From assembly GCF_902830275.1 (NCBI RefSeq), contig NZ_CADESW010000008.1, forward strand, positions 124,001 to 188,000: DNA of 64,000 bases. The letters are read 5' to 3'. The notes under the pieces are model-generated. The model worked only from the letters and a program-made list of their open reading frames with translations. It did not search any database and was not told the origin of the DNA. This stretch comes from Burkholderia stagnalis. GTDB lineage: Bacteria; Pseudomonadota; Gammaproteobacteria; Burkholderiales; Burkholderiaceae. A program made the translations under genes and the position numbers. Shown here piece after piece: positions 1-9,974 of this stretch (positions are counted from its first letter, which is position 1; each line of letters starts with the position of its first letter).

Positions 1-982
1 CGGCACGGGCTACGTGTTCCGTCCGGATCCGCTGTCGCCGACGAAAAGCAGCTACGGCAGCACCGGCTACAAGGACAACAGCGATGCGGATTCCACGCAG
101 CTGAGCGCCGCGCGCGTGCGCGTGACGCTGAAGGATCTCGCGCTGTCGGGGTCGAGCTACCGGCTGTCGGGCCCGTACGCCGTGTGCACCGACTTCGACG
201 CGCCGAACGACAACGCGTGCCCGGTGCAGTCGACGCCGACCTTCGAGTTCACGCGGAAGAACCTGTACTTCGAGGCGGTCAACGCGTACTACCACATCGA
301 CACGTTCCTGCGCTACGTGAACCAGACGCTCGGCATCAAGGCGACGCCGTACCAGTACGCGGGCGGCGTGCAGTACGACCCGCACGGCGAATCCGGCGCC
401 GACAACTCGTCGTATTCGTCGGGCAGCGGCAGGCTGACGTTCGGCCAGGGCGGCGTCGACGATGCGGAAGACGCCGACGTGGTGATCCACGAGCTCGGCC
501 ACGGCATCCACGACTGGGTGACGAACGGCGGGCTGTCGCAGCAGGAAGGGCTCTCGGAAGGCACCGGCGACTACCTCGCCGCGGCCTACAGCCGCGACTT
601 CAACCAGTGGAGCCCGTCGGACGCGCAGTACAACTGGGTCTTCAACTGGGACGGCCACAACGAGTTCTGGGGCGGGCGCGTGACCAACTGGAACGTCGGC
701 CGCACCTATGCACAGGCACGCGGCGCCGAGATCCACACGGCCGGCCAGTACTGGGCCTCGTGCAACCTGGTCGCGCGCGACGCGATCGGCGGCGCCGCGA
801 TGGACAAGGCGTTCCTGAAGGGGCTGTCGATGACCAACGGCTCGACCAACCAGAAGGCGGCCGCGCAGGCCGTGATCACCGCCGCGTCCACGCTCGGCTA
901 CAGCGCCGCGCAAATCACCGCGATCGGCGATGCGTACAACAAGAGCTGCACGTATGGCGTCACGGTTCCGAAGAAGTCGTAA
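1..982 (+). CDS. Secreted zinc metallopeptidase, C-terminal part (5' end outside window)
   Basis: The frame is open from base 2 to a TAA at 980-982, so the N-terminus lies before the window. The protein carries HELGH (HExxH) at about 490-504, followed by EGLSEGTGDY, whose Glu fits the third zinc ligand of a gluzincin-type peptidase (thermolysin/fungalysin-like M4/M36). The region after the motif is rich in Trp, Tyr and Asn, as in extracellular proteases. It probably acts outside the cell and degrades protein; the signal peptide and propeptide would be upstream and cannot be seen. A second secreted peptidase follows 79 bases downstream on the same strand, so the two may be co-expressed. The peptidase class is clear, but the exact family is less sure. 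Confidence 0.75.
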   Translation, partial: GTGYVFRPDPLSPTKSSYGSTGYKDNSDADSTQLSAARVRVTLKDLALSGSSYRLSGPYAVCTDFDAPNDNACPVQSTPTFEFTRKNLYFEAVNAYYHIDTFLRYVNQTLGIKATPYQYAGGVQYDPHGESGADNSSYSSGSGRLTFGQGGVDDAEDADVVIHELGHGIHDWVTNGGLSQQEGLSEGTGDYLAAAYSRDFNQWSPSDAQYNWVFNWDGHNEFWGGRVTNWNVGRTYAQARGAEIHTAGQYWASCNLVARDAIGGAAMDKAFLKGLSMTNGSTNQKAAAQAVITAASTLGYSAAQITAIGDAYNKSCTYGVTVPKKS

Positions 983-1060
983 TCCCGCAGCAGGCCGGGC
1001 CGATCGCACACCCTGCGAGCCGCCCTCTTTTTCGACATCACTACCCTGATGAGATCGAAC

Positions 1061-2308
1061 ATGCCTAGTCTGAAACTCAAACACCTGAGCGCCGCGCTAT
1101 GCGGCACGCTGGTCGCCGCCGCCGCGCATGCGGCACCCGTCTGGATCACGCTCGGCGACAGCGCGCTGCGTCAACTGCAGCGCGTCGACGCCGGCGTGAC
1201 CGCCGCGTACAGCACCACGGTCGTGGCCGGCAAGACCGACAGCGGCGTAGCGCGCCGCGAAACCGTCCATGTCGTGCAGATCGACGACGCCGCGCTGGGC
1301 GAGCTCGCGGCCGCCGTCCACCGCACGCGCGGCCACGGCCCGGGCTTCGTCGTGCACGACTCGTTCGACGAGGCGCGCCAGGCGCTGCAGCCGCTGCCGG
1401 CCGCGCTGGCCAAGCAGGCCGCCGCCGAGTACCAGGTCGCGAACGTGTCGCAGATCAGCACGTGGATCCAGCAACTGCAGGCCAGTAACATCGTCGGCAC
1501 GATCACGTCGCTGTCCGGCTTCACGAACCGCTACTACACGACGTCGCACGGCGTGGCCGCGTCGGACTGGCTCGCGCTGCAATGGAAGCAGCTGGCGAAC
1601 GGGCGCGCCGACGTCACCGTCGAGCAGTTCGCGCACGCGAGCTGGCCGCAGAAATCGGTGATCCTGACGATCAAGGGCAGCGATGCGTCGGCGGGCACGG
1701 TCGTGCTCGGCGGCCATCTCGACTCGACCGTCGGCCGCACGACGGAGAATACCCGCGCGCCCGGCGCGGACGACGACGCGTCCGGCATCGCGAGTCTCAC
1801 CGAGGCGCTGCGCGTGCTGCTCGCGAACAACTACAAGCCGAAGCGGACCATCAAGTTCATCGGCTACGCGGCCGAGGAAGCCGGCCTGCTCGGCTCGAAG
1901 GCGATCGCGAAACAGTTTCGCGCGCAGAACGCGAACGTGGTCGGCGTGCTGCAGCTCGACATGACGAACTACAAGGGCGACGCGAAGGACATCTACCTGA
2001 TCACCGACTACACGAACGCCGCGCAAAACACCTACCTGTCGAACCTGGCGAGAACCTATCTGCCGGAACTGACGGTCGGCACGTCGCAATGCGGCTACGC
2101 GTGCTCGGATCATGCGTCGTGGAACGCGCAGGGCTATCCGGCGTCGCTCCCGTTCGAGGCGGACCAGAACGACAGTCCGTACATCCATACCGTGAACGAC
2201 ACGCTGGCGAACTCGGATCGCCAGGCCAACCACGCGCTGAAGTTCGGCAAGCTGGCGCTTGCGTACGCAGTCGACCTCGGCAACGGCGGCACGACGGCGA
2301 AGCCGTGA
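1061..2308 (+). CDS. Secreted M28-family aminopeptidase
   Basis: This is a 415-residue zinc peptidase of the M28 (leucyl aminopeptidase) family. The expected ligands appear in order: GGHLDS (His about 219), PGADDDASG (bridging Asp about 237), AAEEAG (catalytic Glu and Glu ligand about 272-273), LQLDMTNY (Asp) and SDHASW (final His). An N-terminal signal peptide (KLKHLSAALCGTLVAAAAHA) indicates export. I chose the ATG at 1061 because the signal begins there; an in-frame ATG at 1049 adds only four residues. Residues about 25-150 form a propeptide-like region before the catalytic domain. It probably works with the metallopeptidase just upstream in extracellular peptide use. Confidence 0.88.
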   Translation: MPSLKLKHLSAALCGTLVAAAAHAAPVWITLGDSALRQLQRVDAGVTAAYSTTVVAGKTDSGVARRETVHVVQIDDAALGELAAAVHRTRGHGPGFVVHDSFDEARQALQPLPAALAKQAAAEYQVANVSQISTWIQQLQASNIVGTITSLSGFTNRYYTTSHGVAASDWLALQWKQLANGRADVTVEQFAHASWPQKSVILTIKGSDASAGTVVLGGHLDSTVGRTTENTRAPGADDDASGIASLTEALRVLLANNYKPKRTIKFIGYAAEEAGLLGSKAIAKQFRAQNANVVGVLQLDMTNYKGDAKDIYLITDYTNAAQNTYLSNLARTYLPELTVGTSQCGYACSDHASWNAQGYPASLPFEADQNDSPYIHTVNDTLANSDRQANHALKFGKLALAYAVDLGNGGTTAKP

Positions 2309-2347
2309 CGGCGCGCCGCTGAGCCGGTTGCCGCCGGCATGCGATAC

Positions 2348-2377
2348 AACGGGCGCGAAGCCAGGTTTGCGCCCGTT
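2348..2377 (+). terminator. Probable terminator after M28 peptidase
   Basis: AACGGGCGC at 2348-2356 and GCGCCCGTT at 2369-2377 form a 9-bp perfect stem with a 12-base loop, followed by a short T-rich stretch. It lies 40 bases after the peptidase stop. The T tract is weak. Confidence 0.5.
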
Positions 2378-2480
2378 TGTACTCGTGTGCGCTCATTTGC
2401 GCTCACTTGCATGTCGATGGCGGCATCGGTGCGGCTAAAATCGTCGCTCGATCCTTTCGCGCCACGCGGCGCTATCCGAC

Positions 2481-2843
2481 ATGCAAGACACTTCCCGCTC
2501 CCTCGACGACCTCACGCCCGACCGCGTGACGACCGCATTCGACCTGCCCGGCCACACGACGGTGCGCGCGCTCGGTGTCGCGCAAGGCATCGTCGTGCGC
2601 TCGCGCTCGATCGTCGGCTCGTTCGGCGCGGCGCTGCAGACGCTGTTCGGCGGCAACATCACGCTCTACACGTCGCTGTGCGAAAAAGCCCGCCAGCAGG
2701 CGTTCGACAAGATGCTCGCGGACGCGCGCAAGCTCGGCGCGAATGCGGTCGTCGCGATGCGCTACGACTCGACGGAAATCGGCACGGGGGTGACGGAAGT
2801 CATCTGCTACGGCACCGCGGTGCGGGTCGGGCACGACCGCTGA
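2481..2843 (+). CDS. YbjQ/UPF0145 family protein
   Basis: This 120-residue protein has the hallmarks of the YbjQ (UPF0145, putative heavy-metal-binding) family: the [13 protein letters not shown] segment, the [12 protein letters not shown] segment, and a C-terminal strand ending in a [14 protein letters not shown] sequence. The family is predicted to assemble into oligomers, and its cellular role is not established. The N-terminal 20 residues are an extension relative to short family members. It is transcribed alone, convergent with the PepSY gene 21 bases away. Confidence 0.85.
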   Translation: MQDTSRSLDDLTPDRVTTAFDLPGHTTVRALGVAQGIVVRSRSIVGSFGAALQTLFGGNITLYTSLCEKARQQAFDKMLADARKLGANAVVAMRYDSTEIGTGVTEVICYGTAVRVGHDR

Positions 2844-2864
2844 GCGTGCAGGCGCCCGCCGCTG

Positions 2865-3551
2865 TCACGACGCGAGCACGGTGCACACCGTCGCCGCGAT
2901 CGAGCCGATCACGAGCACCGCGCCGATCGTGCGGCGCTTGTTGAGCCCGGTCCACAGCAGCACGCCCGTCAGCGACAGCAGTACCAGCGCGCCGGCGAGC
3001 GTGTCGACCAGCAGCACCCAGCCGATGCTCATGCCGACGCCCTTGTGCAGGTTCGTCAGCCACGCGAGCGCAGAATTGTCGGTCCGCTTCAGCGCGACAT
3101 GGTCGCCGCCGACCCAGTAGTCGACCGCGACGCTTTCGGCCGGCGATGCGAAGGTCATCTGCCAGTGTTCGGGCTGCACGGTCTCGCGGTCTCCCCACGC
3201 GACCGGATGCTCGGGTTCCTTCTGCACGCGGCCCATCCGGGCGGGGAGCCGGAGATCAGGCTGTGCGCGCAACCATTCGGCGAGCGCGCGCGGTGAGTCG
3301 GGCGCGGGCTGCGGCACGCGCAGCCGGAGCGTCGACACCCGCGGCGCGCCGGTCGCGATGCGCAGCGGCTCCGCGCGATGATTCAGCACGAAGCCCGTGA
3401 CGCCGAACAGCAAGCCGAGCGCGGCGCCCCACAGGCCGACCCAGCCGTGCACCTTGCGCAGCCACTTGATGAAGGTGCCGCGCCGCGCGCGCGAGCCGGC
3501 TTGCTCGCGCGATGCGTCCGCGCCGGTTTCGATCAGATCGGCCACGCTCAC
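2865..3551 (-). CDS. PepSY-associated membrane protein (PiuB-like)
   Basis: The 228-residue protein begins with a cytoplasmic stretch, then [20 protein letters not shown], a typical first helix of PepSY-associated transmembrane proteins, with conserved His in KVHGW and NLHKG. A periplasmic segment (about 70-165) is followed by two further hydrophobic helices (about 172-228). Such proteins sit beside siderophore receptors and are thought to help reduce or process ferric siderophores at the inner membrane. It is the last gene of an iron-uptake operon and overlaps the dioxygenase gene by four bases, indicating translational coupling. It is shorter than full PiuB proteins, having only part of the membrane domain. 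Confidence 0.8.
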   Translation of the reverse strand: MSVADLIETGADASREQAGSRARRGTFIKWLRKVHGWVGLWGAALGLLFGVTGFVLNHRAEPLRIATGAPRVSTLRLRVPQPAPDSPRALAEWLRAQPDLRLPARMGRVQKEPEHPVAWGDRETVQPEHWQMTFASPAESVAVDYWVGGDHVALKRTDNSALAWLTNLHKGVGMSIGWVLLVDTLAGALVLLSLTGVLLWTGLNKRRTIGAVLVIGSIAATVCTVLAS

Positions 3552-4231
3552 GTTTCACTCCAGAGTCGCAAAAGATTGTGGTAGCAGCCGACGAGGCTGC
3601 GGCGCGCCTGCGCATCGGCGTCGCTCGCGTTGAGCCGCTGGATCGCGGTATCCATGTCGAACAGCAGCGCGCGCTGCGCATCGCTGCGCACGAGGCTCTG
3701 CACCCAGAAGAAGCTCGCGACGCGCACGCCGCGCGTCACCGGCGTGACCTGGTGCAGGCTCGTCGCCGGGTAGACGACCAGGTCGCCCGCCGGCAGCTTC
3801 ACCTGCTGCACGCCGTATGCGTCCTCGATCACGAGTTCGCCGCCGTCGTACGCGTCGGGCTCGGACAGGAACAGCGTGCAGGACACGTCGGTGCGCAGCT
3901 TCACGCCGTTCGGCAGCACCCGCACCGCGCCGTCCACGTGGCTGCCGAACGTCATCCCGCCTTCGTAGCGGTTGAACAGCGGCGGGTAGACCTGGTTCGG
4001 CAGCGCGGCGCTGATGAACAGCGGATGGCGCTCGAGCGCCGCGAGGATCACGTCGCCGAGCTCGCGCGCGAGCGGCGAATGCTCGGCGATCTGCTGGTTG
4101 CGCTTGACCGGCGCGCCCGAATAGCCGGCCGTCGCGCGGCCGTCGACCCACGCGTCGCCCGCGCCGTCGAGCCGCGCACGTAGCGTCCGCACCTGCTCGT
4201 GCGTCAATACGTTCGGAATGTGTACAAGCAT
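3548..4231 (-). CDS. piuC: Fe(II)/2-oxoglutarate-dependent dioxygenase, PiuC family
   Basis: This is a PKHD-type hydroxylase of 227 residues, the usual family length. The iron ligands are visible as HVD (His98, Asp100) and the SLHQVTPV segment (His160), with Arg170 positioned to bind 2-oxoglutarate. PiuC-type enzymes are found beside TonB-dependent siderophore receptors and are induced by iron starvation; the natural substrate is not firmly known. It lies between the receptor (32 bases upstream) and the PepSY membrane protein (4-base overlap), forming a three-gene operon. It is probably controlled by the Fur-box-like site at 6603-6621. Confidence 0.9.
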   Translation of the reverse strand: MLVHIPNVLTHEQVRTLRARLDGAGDAWVDGRATAGYSGAPVKRNQQIAEHSPLARELGDVILAALERHPLFISAALPNQVYPPLFNRYEGGMTFGSHVDGAVRVLPNGVKLRTDVSCTLFLSEPDAYDGGELVIEDAYGVQQVKLPAGDLVVYPATSLHQVTPVTRGVRVASFFWVQSLVRSDAQRALLFDMDTAIQRLNASDADAQARRSLVGCYHNLLRLWSET

Positions 4232-4263
4232 CGTGCCTGCCCTTTCGTGATGTCGCGCGCCGC

Positions 4264-6450
4264 TCAGAACCGGTAGTCGGCCGTGGCGAGGAACGTGCGG
4301 CCGATGCCCGGCACCGCGCGGCCGCCGTCCGACTGGATCAGCGCGTCATAGTAGTGCTTGTTGGTCGCGTTCAGCAGGTTCAGCCGCACGTCCCACTGCT
4401 TCGCGTGATAGGCGGCCGTCGCGTCCCAGCGCGTGTAGCCGCCCACCTGCACGTAGTTGGTGTTCGCCGCGTAGCGCCCCGACATGTAGGTCGGGCCGCC
4501 GCCGATCTCCCAGTGCGGCGTGAACGCATAGGTCGTCCACAGCGTGAACGTGTTGCGCGGCGTGTTCGCGGGCGTCTTGCCCTGCGTGCCGTCGCGCGCC
4601 TGCAGGATCGTGCCGTCCATGTACGTATAGCTGCCGTACACGAGCCACTTGTCCGTGATGCGGCCCGACACGCCGGCCTGGAAGCCGCGCACGCGGATGT
4701 CGCCCTCGAGCAGGTATTCGCCCGTCGAGGTCTGCGTGCGCGCGTTGCTCTTCTCCTGCTGGAACAGCGCCGACGTGACCGACAGGTTGCCGTTCAGCAG
4801 GTCCCACTTGCTGCCCACTTCGAACGACTTCGAATGCTCGGGCGCGAGGTTCTGCGTGTTGTTCGTCACCGTCAGCGATTCGAGCGACGGGTTGAACGAC
4901 GTGCCGTACGAGAAGTAGTACGACTGCCAGTCCGCCGGCTGGTAGATCAGGCCGGCACGCACGCTCGTGAAGAAGTTCGTCTGCGCCGCATAGCCCGGCG
5001 CGCTGACCGTGTTGCCGATGTGCGCCTGAAAGCGATCCCAGCGCAGGCCGCCGACGACCTTCCATTCCTTGCCGATCGACACGGTGTCGTTCACGTAGCC
5101 GGCCAGCGTCGTCGCGCCCGATTCGGCGTGGTTGCCGGCCGTCTGCTTCGCGTTCGACGTCGACGACAGGTACGCGGGATCGACCAGCGACACGATCGGC
5201 AGGTTGCTGCGCGTGTATGCCTGGTTCGTGTAGCTGTCGTGGCCGAACTCGACGCCCGCGACGATGTCGTGCTTCACGCTGCCCGCGTCGAAGTGGTACT
5301 GCACCATCGTGTCGTTGTAGATCGCGTGGTTCTGGATCACGCGGTCGTGGCTCACGAGCTTCACGTACAGCGCGGACGGCGGCAGCGACGTGTAGTTGCC
5401 GTTCGCGAGCGCCGTGCTCGACGCGAGCGGGCCGGTCAACACCGAGCCGGGCGCGGTTTCGCGGGCGTCCGTCATCGAGTGCGAGAACTGCGTGCGGTTG
5501 CTGATCTTCAGCGAATCGTTGATCTTGTGGTCGATGCGCGCGGTGACGGTTTGCAGGTCCTGGATCGTGCGGTCGTCGGTCAGCCCGTAGAACGTGTGCT
5601 TCGACACCGGCGCCGGATGCCCGTCGAGCGCGAGCACGCCATAGTCGGGCATGTCGTAGTTGTGCTGGATCAGCGCGGACAGCGTCACTTCGGTCGGCGT
5701 GCCGATGCCGAAGCGCAGCTCCGGCGCGACGCCGTAGTCCTTGTTCTTCATCACGTCGCGCGTCGAGCCGAGCGACTGGCCGAACGCGTTGATCCGGAAC
5801 GCGGACGTCGCGCCGAGCGGCCGGTTCAGGTCGACGCTCGTGCGATAGCGGTCGTCGGTGCCGAGCGTGGTCGACACTTCGGCCGACGGCTTCAGGTTCG
5901 CCTTCTTCGTCACCTGGTTGATCACGCCGCCCGTCGAGCCGCGCCCGAACAGCATCGACGACGGGCCGTACAGCACTTCGACCGCATCGAGGTCGAACGT
6001 GTCGCGGTAGTACTGGTTGCGGTCGCGGAAGCCGTCGAGATAGATGTCGTTCTGCGCGGTGAAGCCGCGCAGGTTGATGTTGTTGCCGATCTGCCCGCCT
6101 TCCGCGCCGCCGATCGTGATGCCCGGCGCGTTGCGCAGCACGTCCTGGAACGACGTGAGCCCCTGCGACTCCATCAGCGACTTGTTGATCACCGTGACCG
6201 ACTGCGGGATGTCGCGCAGCGCGGTGGGCGTCTTCGCGCCGACGCTCGCGCGATCGGCCTGGAAATCCTGCGTCACGGCCTGCCCCGACACCGCGATCGT
6301 CGGCAGCGTATCCGGCGCGGCGGCCGCGGCGGCATCGGCACGCGCGGCTGACGACGACGATGCGGGCACGCCCTGCGCGAGCGCAGGCGAAGCAAAAGGC
6401 ACGACAAAGGCCAGCGCGAGCGCACTCGCGAGCGGAGTCCTGTTCAACAT
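4264..6450 (-). CDS. TonB-dependent siderophore receptor (Fiu/PiuA-like)
   Basis: This 728-residue outer-membrane receptor starts with a signal peptide ([20 protein letters not shown], then an AQG-type cleavage site). The plug domain follows, with [11 protein letters not shown], the NLRGF element and [20 protein letters not shown], and then a beta-barrel that ends in Phe (DYRF), the usual barrel-assembly signal. The subfamily resembles catecholate receptors such as Fiu/PiuA. I chose the ATG at 6450 because the signal peptide begins there; an ATG 96 bases upstream would add an arginine-rich stretch unlike a signal. It is the first gene of the piu-like operon, with a Fur-box-like palindrome about 150 bases upstream. 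The siderophore it takes up cannot be read from sequence. Confidence 0.92.
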   Translation of the reverse strand: MLNRTPLASALALAFVVPFASPALAQGVPASSSSAARADAAAAAAPDTLPTIAVSGQAVTQDFQADRASVGAKTPTALRDIPQSVTVINKSLMESQGLTSFQDVLRNAPGITIGGAEGGQIGNNINLRGFTAQNDIYLDGFRDRNQYYRDTFDLDAVEVLYGPSSMLFGRGSTGGVINQVTKKANLKPSAEVSTTLGTDDRYRTSVDLNRPLGATSAFRINAFGQSLGSTRDVMKNKDYGVAPELRFGIGTPTEVTLSALIQHNYDMPDYGVLALDGHPAPVSKHTFYGLTDDRTIQDLQTVTARIDHKINDSLKISNRTQFSHSMTDARETAPGSVLTGPLASSTALANGNYTSLPPSALYVKLVSHDRVIQNHAIYNDTMVQYHFDAGSVKHDIVAGVEFGHDSYTNQAYTRSNLPIVSLVDPAYLSSTSNAKQTAGNHAESGATTLAGYVNDTVSIGKEWKVVGGLRWDRFQAHIGNTVSAPGYAAQTNFFTSVRAGLIYQPADWQSYYFSYGTSFNPSLESLTVTNNTQNLAPEHSKSFEVGSKWDLLNGNLSVTSALFQQEKSNARTQTSTGEYLLEGDIRVRGFQAGVSGRITDKWLVYGSYTYMDGTILQARDGTQGKTPANTPRNTFTLWTTYAFTPHWEIGGGPTYMSGRYAANTNYVQVGGYTRWDATAAYHAKQWDVRLNLLNATNKHYYDALIQSDGGRAVPGIGRTFLATADYRF

Positions 6451-6602
6451 GGGGTTCCAATCCGGAAAAGCGGCCCGGGCACGCGCGCGCTGTGGCGGGT
6501 TGCCGGCATGGGCCCGATGGCTGGCTGGCCGCCGGCGATCAGGCACGGCTGGCGGCGTCGAGCTGGCTACGGTTGACGATGAATCGACGCATCGATTCGT
6601 GA

Positions 6603-6621
6603 AATGAGAATCGCTATCATT
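6603..6621 (-). promoter_or_regulatory. Fur-box-like palindrome
   Basis: The 19-bp segment AATGAGAATCGCTATCATT closely follows the Fur consensus (alternating GATAAT-type hexamers) and has perfect AATGA/TCATT outer arms. It lies upstream of the siderophore receptor gene and is the natural site for iron repression of the operon. This is a motif match only. Confidence 0.7.
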
Positions 6622-6684
6622 CCATGTATTTCTTTACGTTTCAATTGGTGACAGCACAGCCGGCCATTAGAAAGACATTTCAGA

Positions 6685-6731
6685 AAATTACAGAAAGCAT
6701 GATGTAATTATTTGAATAGGTTCTGTAATTT
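6685..6731. repeat. 11-bp inverted repeat, 25-base spacer
   Basis: AAATTACAGAA (6685-6695) and TTCTGTAATTT (6721-6731) are perfect inverted copies. The arms are AT-rich, so a regulator-binding pair is more likely than a terminator. No regulator is assigned. Confidence 0.5.
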
Positions 6732-6794
6732 CATATGTGAATTCATCGGATCAATGGCTCGCCAAAGCCTTTTCCGGTAAGGGTTTTGTGGAAA

Positions 6795-6818
6795 CATCCG
6801 ATGAATATCCATCGGATG
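6795..6818. repeat. 9-bp inverted repeat, 6-base loop
   Basis: CATCCGATG (6795-6803) and CATCGGATG (6810-6818) are perfect inverted copies around AATATC. The half TTCATCGGATCAA at 6742-6754 repeats the core once more. It could be an operator or a small hairpin. Confidence 0.5.
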
Positions 6819-6840
6819 CAATTAATCAGACAATAAAGCT

Positions 6841-6870
6841 GCAGCCAATAATCAGACGATTATTGGCCGC
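6841..6870 (-). terminator. Probable terminator of the EntS-like exporter gene
   Basis: GCCAATAATC (6844-6853), loop AGAC and GATTATTGGC (6858-6867) form a perfect 10-bp stem, extended by outer G-C pairs. Read leftward, a TTTATT tract follows. It lies 45 bases after the stop of the leftward MFS gene. Confidence 0.6.
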
Positions 6871-6914
6871 TTTGAATTGAAAAGAAATCGCATTGCCTCG
6901 AAAGGCATTTGAAA

Positions 6915-8165
6915 TTATCGATCACACTCCAGCGACGTCATGTTCGTGAGCTGCGGAAACAGCCGCATCCACGCGAGCGCGACGAGAATCGTCGCCGCGC
7001 CGCCGACGACGATCGCCCCCGGCGCGCCCCACCACGCGGCCGTCACGCCCGACTCGAATTCGCCGAGCTGGTTCGACGTGCCGATGAACAGCGCGTTGAC
7101 CGCGCTCACGCGCCCGAGCATCTCGCCCGGCGTGCGCAGTTGCACGAGCGACAGCCGCACGACGACGCTGATCACGTCCGACGCGCCGAGCACCACGAGC
7201 GCGACGAGCGACAGCATGAAGTGCCGCGACAGGCCGAACACGATCGTCGCGATGCCGAACGCGATCACGCCGCCGAACATCGCGCGCCCGGGACGGCCGC
7301 GCAGCGGAAAGCGCGCGAGCCACAGCGTGCCCGCGAGCGCGCCGAACGCCGGCGCCGCGCGCAGCGCGCCGAGCCCCCATGGCCCGACCTGCAGGATGTC
7401 GCGTGCATAGATCGGCAGCAGCGCGGTCGCGCCGCCGAACAGCACCGCGAATAGGTCGAGCGACAGCGCGCCGAGTATCGCGGGCTCGCGCCTGATGAAC
7501 GCGATGCCGGAGAACACCGAGCGCAGCGTGACCGGTTCGCGCGCGGGCGGCGCGCTGCGCAGCGGGATCGTGCCGCTCATCAGCGCGGCCAGCGCGAACG
7601 CCGCGACGCTGGCGCCAAACGCGACAGGCGCGCCGAGCCCGTACAGCAAGCCGCCGCACGCGGGGCCGAGGATCTGCGCGGCCTGGTTCGCGGAAGTCGA
7701 CAGCGCGGTCGCGCGCGGCAGGTCGCCGCGCGGCACGACCGTCGGCAGCAGCGACGACACCGACGGCGATTCGAACGCGCGCGCGGTGCCGACGATCATC
7801 GCGAGCGCGTAGACGCCCGGCGCGGTCAGCCAGCCGCTTGCGCTGCCGAGCAGGAACGCGCCGGCCACGCAGGCCTCGACCGTCTGGCAGAGCATCGCGA
7901 TGCGCCGCCGGTCGTAGCGATCGGCCACCTGGCCGACCACCAGCGTCAGCGCGAACATCGGCACGAATTGCGCGAGGCCGACGAGCCCCAGCGCGAACGC
8001 GCTGTGCGTGAGCGCATACACATGCCAGCCGATCGCGACCGACAGGATCTGGAACCCGAGCGACGACATCACGCGGGTGCCCCAGAAGCGCTGGAACGGA
8101 ACGTGGCGAAACAGGTTCGGCGGGGGCTCGGCCGGGCTGCCGGCGTCGGGTAACGGACGGGTCAT
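6915..8165 (-). CDS. MFS exporter, EntS-like
   Basis: This 416-residue protein has twelve hydrophobic segments and the MFS_3 (EntS/bacilysin-exporter) pattern. The loop 2-3 signature appears as VVGQVADRYDRRRIAM, and RFWGTRVMSSLGFQI forms the typical start of helix 1. Proteins of this group export siderophores or small hydrophobic compounds, and its position next to a siderophore receptor operon fits export or recycling. It is transcribed leftward as a single gene with a hairpin terminator behind it. The substrate is not known. Confidence 0.82.
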   Translation of the reverse strand: MTRPLPDAGSPAEPPPNLFRHVPFQRFWGTRVMSSLGFQILSVAIGWHVYALTHSAFALGLVGLAQFVPMFALTLVVGQVADRYDRRRIAMLCQTVEACVAGAFLLGSASGWLTAPGVYALAMIVGTARAFESPSVSSLLPTVVPRGDLPRATALSTSANQAAQILGPACGGLLYGLGAPVAFGASVAAFALAALMSGTIPLRSAPPAREPVTLRSVFSGIAFIRREPAILGALSLDLFAVLFGGATALLPIYARDILQVGPWGLGALRAAPAFGALAGTLWLARFPLRGRPGRAMFGGVIAFGIATIVFGLSRHFMLSLVALVVLGASDVISVVVRLSLVQLRTPGEMLGRVSAVNALFIGTSNQLGEFESGVTAAWWGAPGAIVVGGAATILVALAWMRLFPQLTNMTSLECDR

Positions 8166-8314
8166 CGGGGTGTCGGCGGCGGCGCGAACATCGGGCGGGG
8201 TGAAGGAGCCCGGCGCGCGGCAGCGTCGTCGCGCGGCCGGGTCGCGGTCAAGCGGCGATGATAGGACAAATGCGGGATATCTTCCGGCAGCGCGCGTGCC
8301 CCGACCGTCCGCGT

Positions 8315-9181
8315 TCAGCCGCCGAGCGGCCGCAGGTCGAACGCGTCGCGAATCGCCTGCGCGAGCTCACGCACCGCCGCCGCGCCGGCGTCGTGCATCA
8401 GCACGTACTCGATGGGCGGCAGCGGCGGCAGGCCGTCGGCCGGCGTCAATTCCCGCAGGCCGTCGTCGATCGCGCTGCGCGGCAGCGGCGTCACCGCGAG
8501 GCCTGCGCGCGCCGCCGCCTTCACGCCCGCGACGCTCGGGCTCACGCACGCGATGCGCGATGCGACCTCGGCGCGAGCCAGCGCCGTCAACGCCGCCGCG
8601 CGGAACGGGCACGGCTCGGGAATGCACGCGAGCGGCAGCGCGCCGTCCGGCACCGGCTCATGCCGCGCGAACGCCCACGCGAGCGGCTCGCCGCCGAGGC
8701 TCAGGCCGCGGTCGTCGTGCTCGCAGCGGCTGCCGATCACCAGATCGAAGCGGCCCGCGTCGAACGCGTCGACCAGGTTCCCCGGCACGTCGACGACGAG
8801 TTCGAGCGCCAGCCCGCGATGGCGCGCGCCGAAGCGCCGCAGGATGTCCGGCAGCCAGCCGCACGCGAAATCGTCCGACGCGCCGATGCGCAGCGGCCCC
8901 GCCGCGTCGACGCCCGGGCCGCCCAGGCACGCGCGGGCCTCGTCGCTGAGGTTCAGCATCGCGCGCGCATAGCCGAGCAGCAGCGTGCCCTGCTCGGTCA
9001 GCGACACGGTGCGCGTATTGCGCATCAGCAGCGCGCAGCCGGTCTGCTCCTCGAGCCGCGCGACCTGCGCGCTGACCGCCGACTGGCTCAGGTGCAGCCG
9101 GCGCCCCGCGCCGGTGAAACTGCGCGCGTCCGCAACCGCGACGAACGTATGGAGCAATGCGGTATCGAGGGGTCCGCTCAT
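8315..9181 (-). CDS. LysR family transcriptional regulator
   Basis: The 288-residue protein has a winged HTH at residues 1-65 (LLHTFVAVADARSFTGAGRR, then LSQSAVSAQVARLEEQTG) and a LysR substrate-binding domain from about 90. It is divergent from the azoreductase gene at 9317, with 135 bases between them. By the usual LysR arrangement it is likely to control that gene and itself. The 70-bp end nearest its start is AT-rich and is the probable shared promoter. Confidence 0.88.
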   Translation of the reverse strand: MSGPLDTALLHTFVAVADARSFTGAGRRLHLSQSAVSAQVARLEEQTGCALLMRNTRTVSLTEQGTLLLGYARAMLNLSDEARACLGGPGVDAAGPLRIGASDDFACGWLPDILRRFGARHRGLALELVVDVPGNLVDAFDAGRFDLVIGSRCEHDDRGLSLGGEPLAWAFARHEPVPDGALPLACIPEPCPFRAAALTALARAEVASRIACVSPSVAGVKAAARAGLAVTPLPRSAIDDGLRELTPADGLPPLPPIEYVLMHDAGAAAVRELAQAIRDAFDLRPLGG

Positions 9182-9316
9182 TCATCACCAAATCGGGTAA
9201 GTGAAACGAATTAATATCATTTCCGGATAATACGCCGACCCACTACCCTTGTGCCTGTCGACGCGCGCCCCCGGCTCGCGCCGCCCCCTCTCCCTCTTGT
9301 GACAGGAATTGCCGAC

Positions 9317-9949
9317 ATGGCCCGACTGCTCTATATCGAAAGCTCGCCGCGCAAGCGCGATTCGGCTTCCATCGACATCTGCCGCGCGTTTCTCGATGCG
9401 TATTGCGACGCCCATCCCGCCGATACCGTCGACACGCTCGACGTGTGGAATCTCGACCTGCCCGAATTCGACGGCGACGTGCTGGCCGCCAAGTACGCCG
9501 GGCTCGCCGGCACCGCGCTGACGCCGGCCCAGGCGGCGGCGTGGGCGCGCATCGACGCGCTGGCGGCGCGCTTTCACGCGGCCGACAAGCTGCTGTTCGG
9601 CATCCCGCTGTGGAATTTCGGCGTGCCGTACAAGCTCAAGCACCTGATCGACGTGATCTCGCAGAAGGACGTGCTGTTCACATTCGACGGCACGGGTTTC
9701 GCGGGCAAGCTCGCCGGCAGGAAGGCGGCCGTCGTCTATGCGCGCGGGCTCGACTACGCGTCGCCGGGATCGTTCACGCCGGCGCGCGAATACGACCTGC
9801 AGCGGCCGTATGTCGAGATGTGGCTGAAATTCGTCGGCGTGACCGATGTGCAGGACATCGTGGTCGAGAAGACGCTGTTCGGCGACGACGGGCGCGCGGG
9901 CCGCGTCGATGCGCTGGAACGCGCGCGTGCGCTGGCGCGCGCGTTCTGA
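9317..9949 (+). CDS. azoR: FMN-dependent NADH-azoreductase
   Basis: This is a 210-residue flavodoxin-fold enzyme of the AzoR/NQO family. The phosphate-binding turn appears as YIESSPRKRDSAS (residues about 5-17), and the FMN contact motif appears as GIPLWNFGVPYKLKHLIDVI (residues about 94-113). It reduces quinones and azo compounds with NADH. The start at 9317 was chosen because it gives the family's N-terminus (MARLLYIESSPR) and has a GACAGGAATT ribosome-binding stretch; a longer frame from 9251 adds a proline-rich tail. It is divergent from the LysR regulator. Confidence 0.9.
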   Translation: MARLLYIESSPRKRDSASIDICRAFLDAYCDAHPADTVDTLDVWNLDLPEFDGDVLAAKYAGLAGTALTPAQAAAWARIDALAARFHAADKLLFGIPLWNFGVPYKLKHLIDVISQKDVLFTFDGTGFAGKLAGRKAAVVYARGLDYASPGSFTPAREYDLQRPYVEMWLKFVGVTDVQDIVVEKTLFGDDGRAGRVDALERARALARAF

Positions 9950-9974
9950 CGCGTACGCGACGGCCCGCCCGCGG

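Larger units (their letters stand above)
6622..6914. other. AT-rich intergenic region with several inverted repeats
   Basis: This stretch of about 290 bases is much more AT-rich than its surroundings and holds no gene. It lies between the Fur box and the 3' end of the MFS exporter gene. It contains three inverted repeats, listed separately. It may hold promoter elements of the receptor operon or be an unrelated insertion. Confidence 0.5.

Noticed and set aside
4354..6351. Long plus-strand open frame opposite the siderophore receptor
   Set aside because: It is antisense to a clear TonB receptor and its sequence has an Arg/Val-rich shadow composition.
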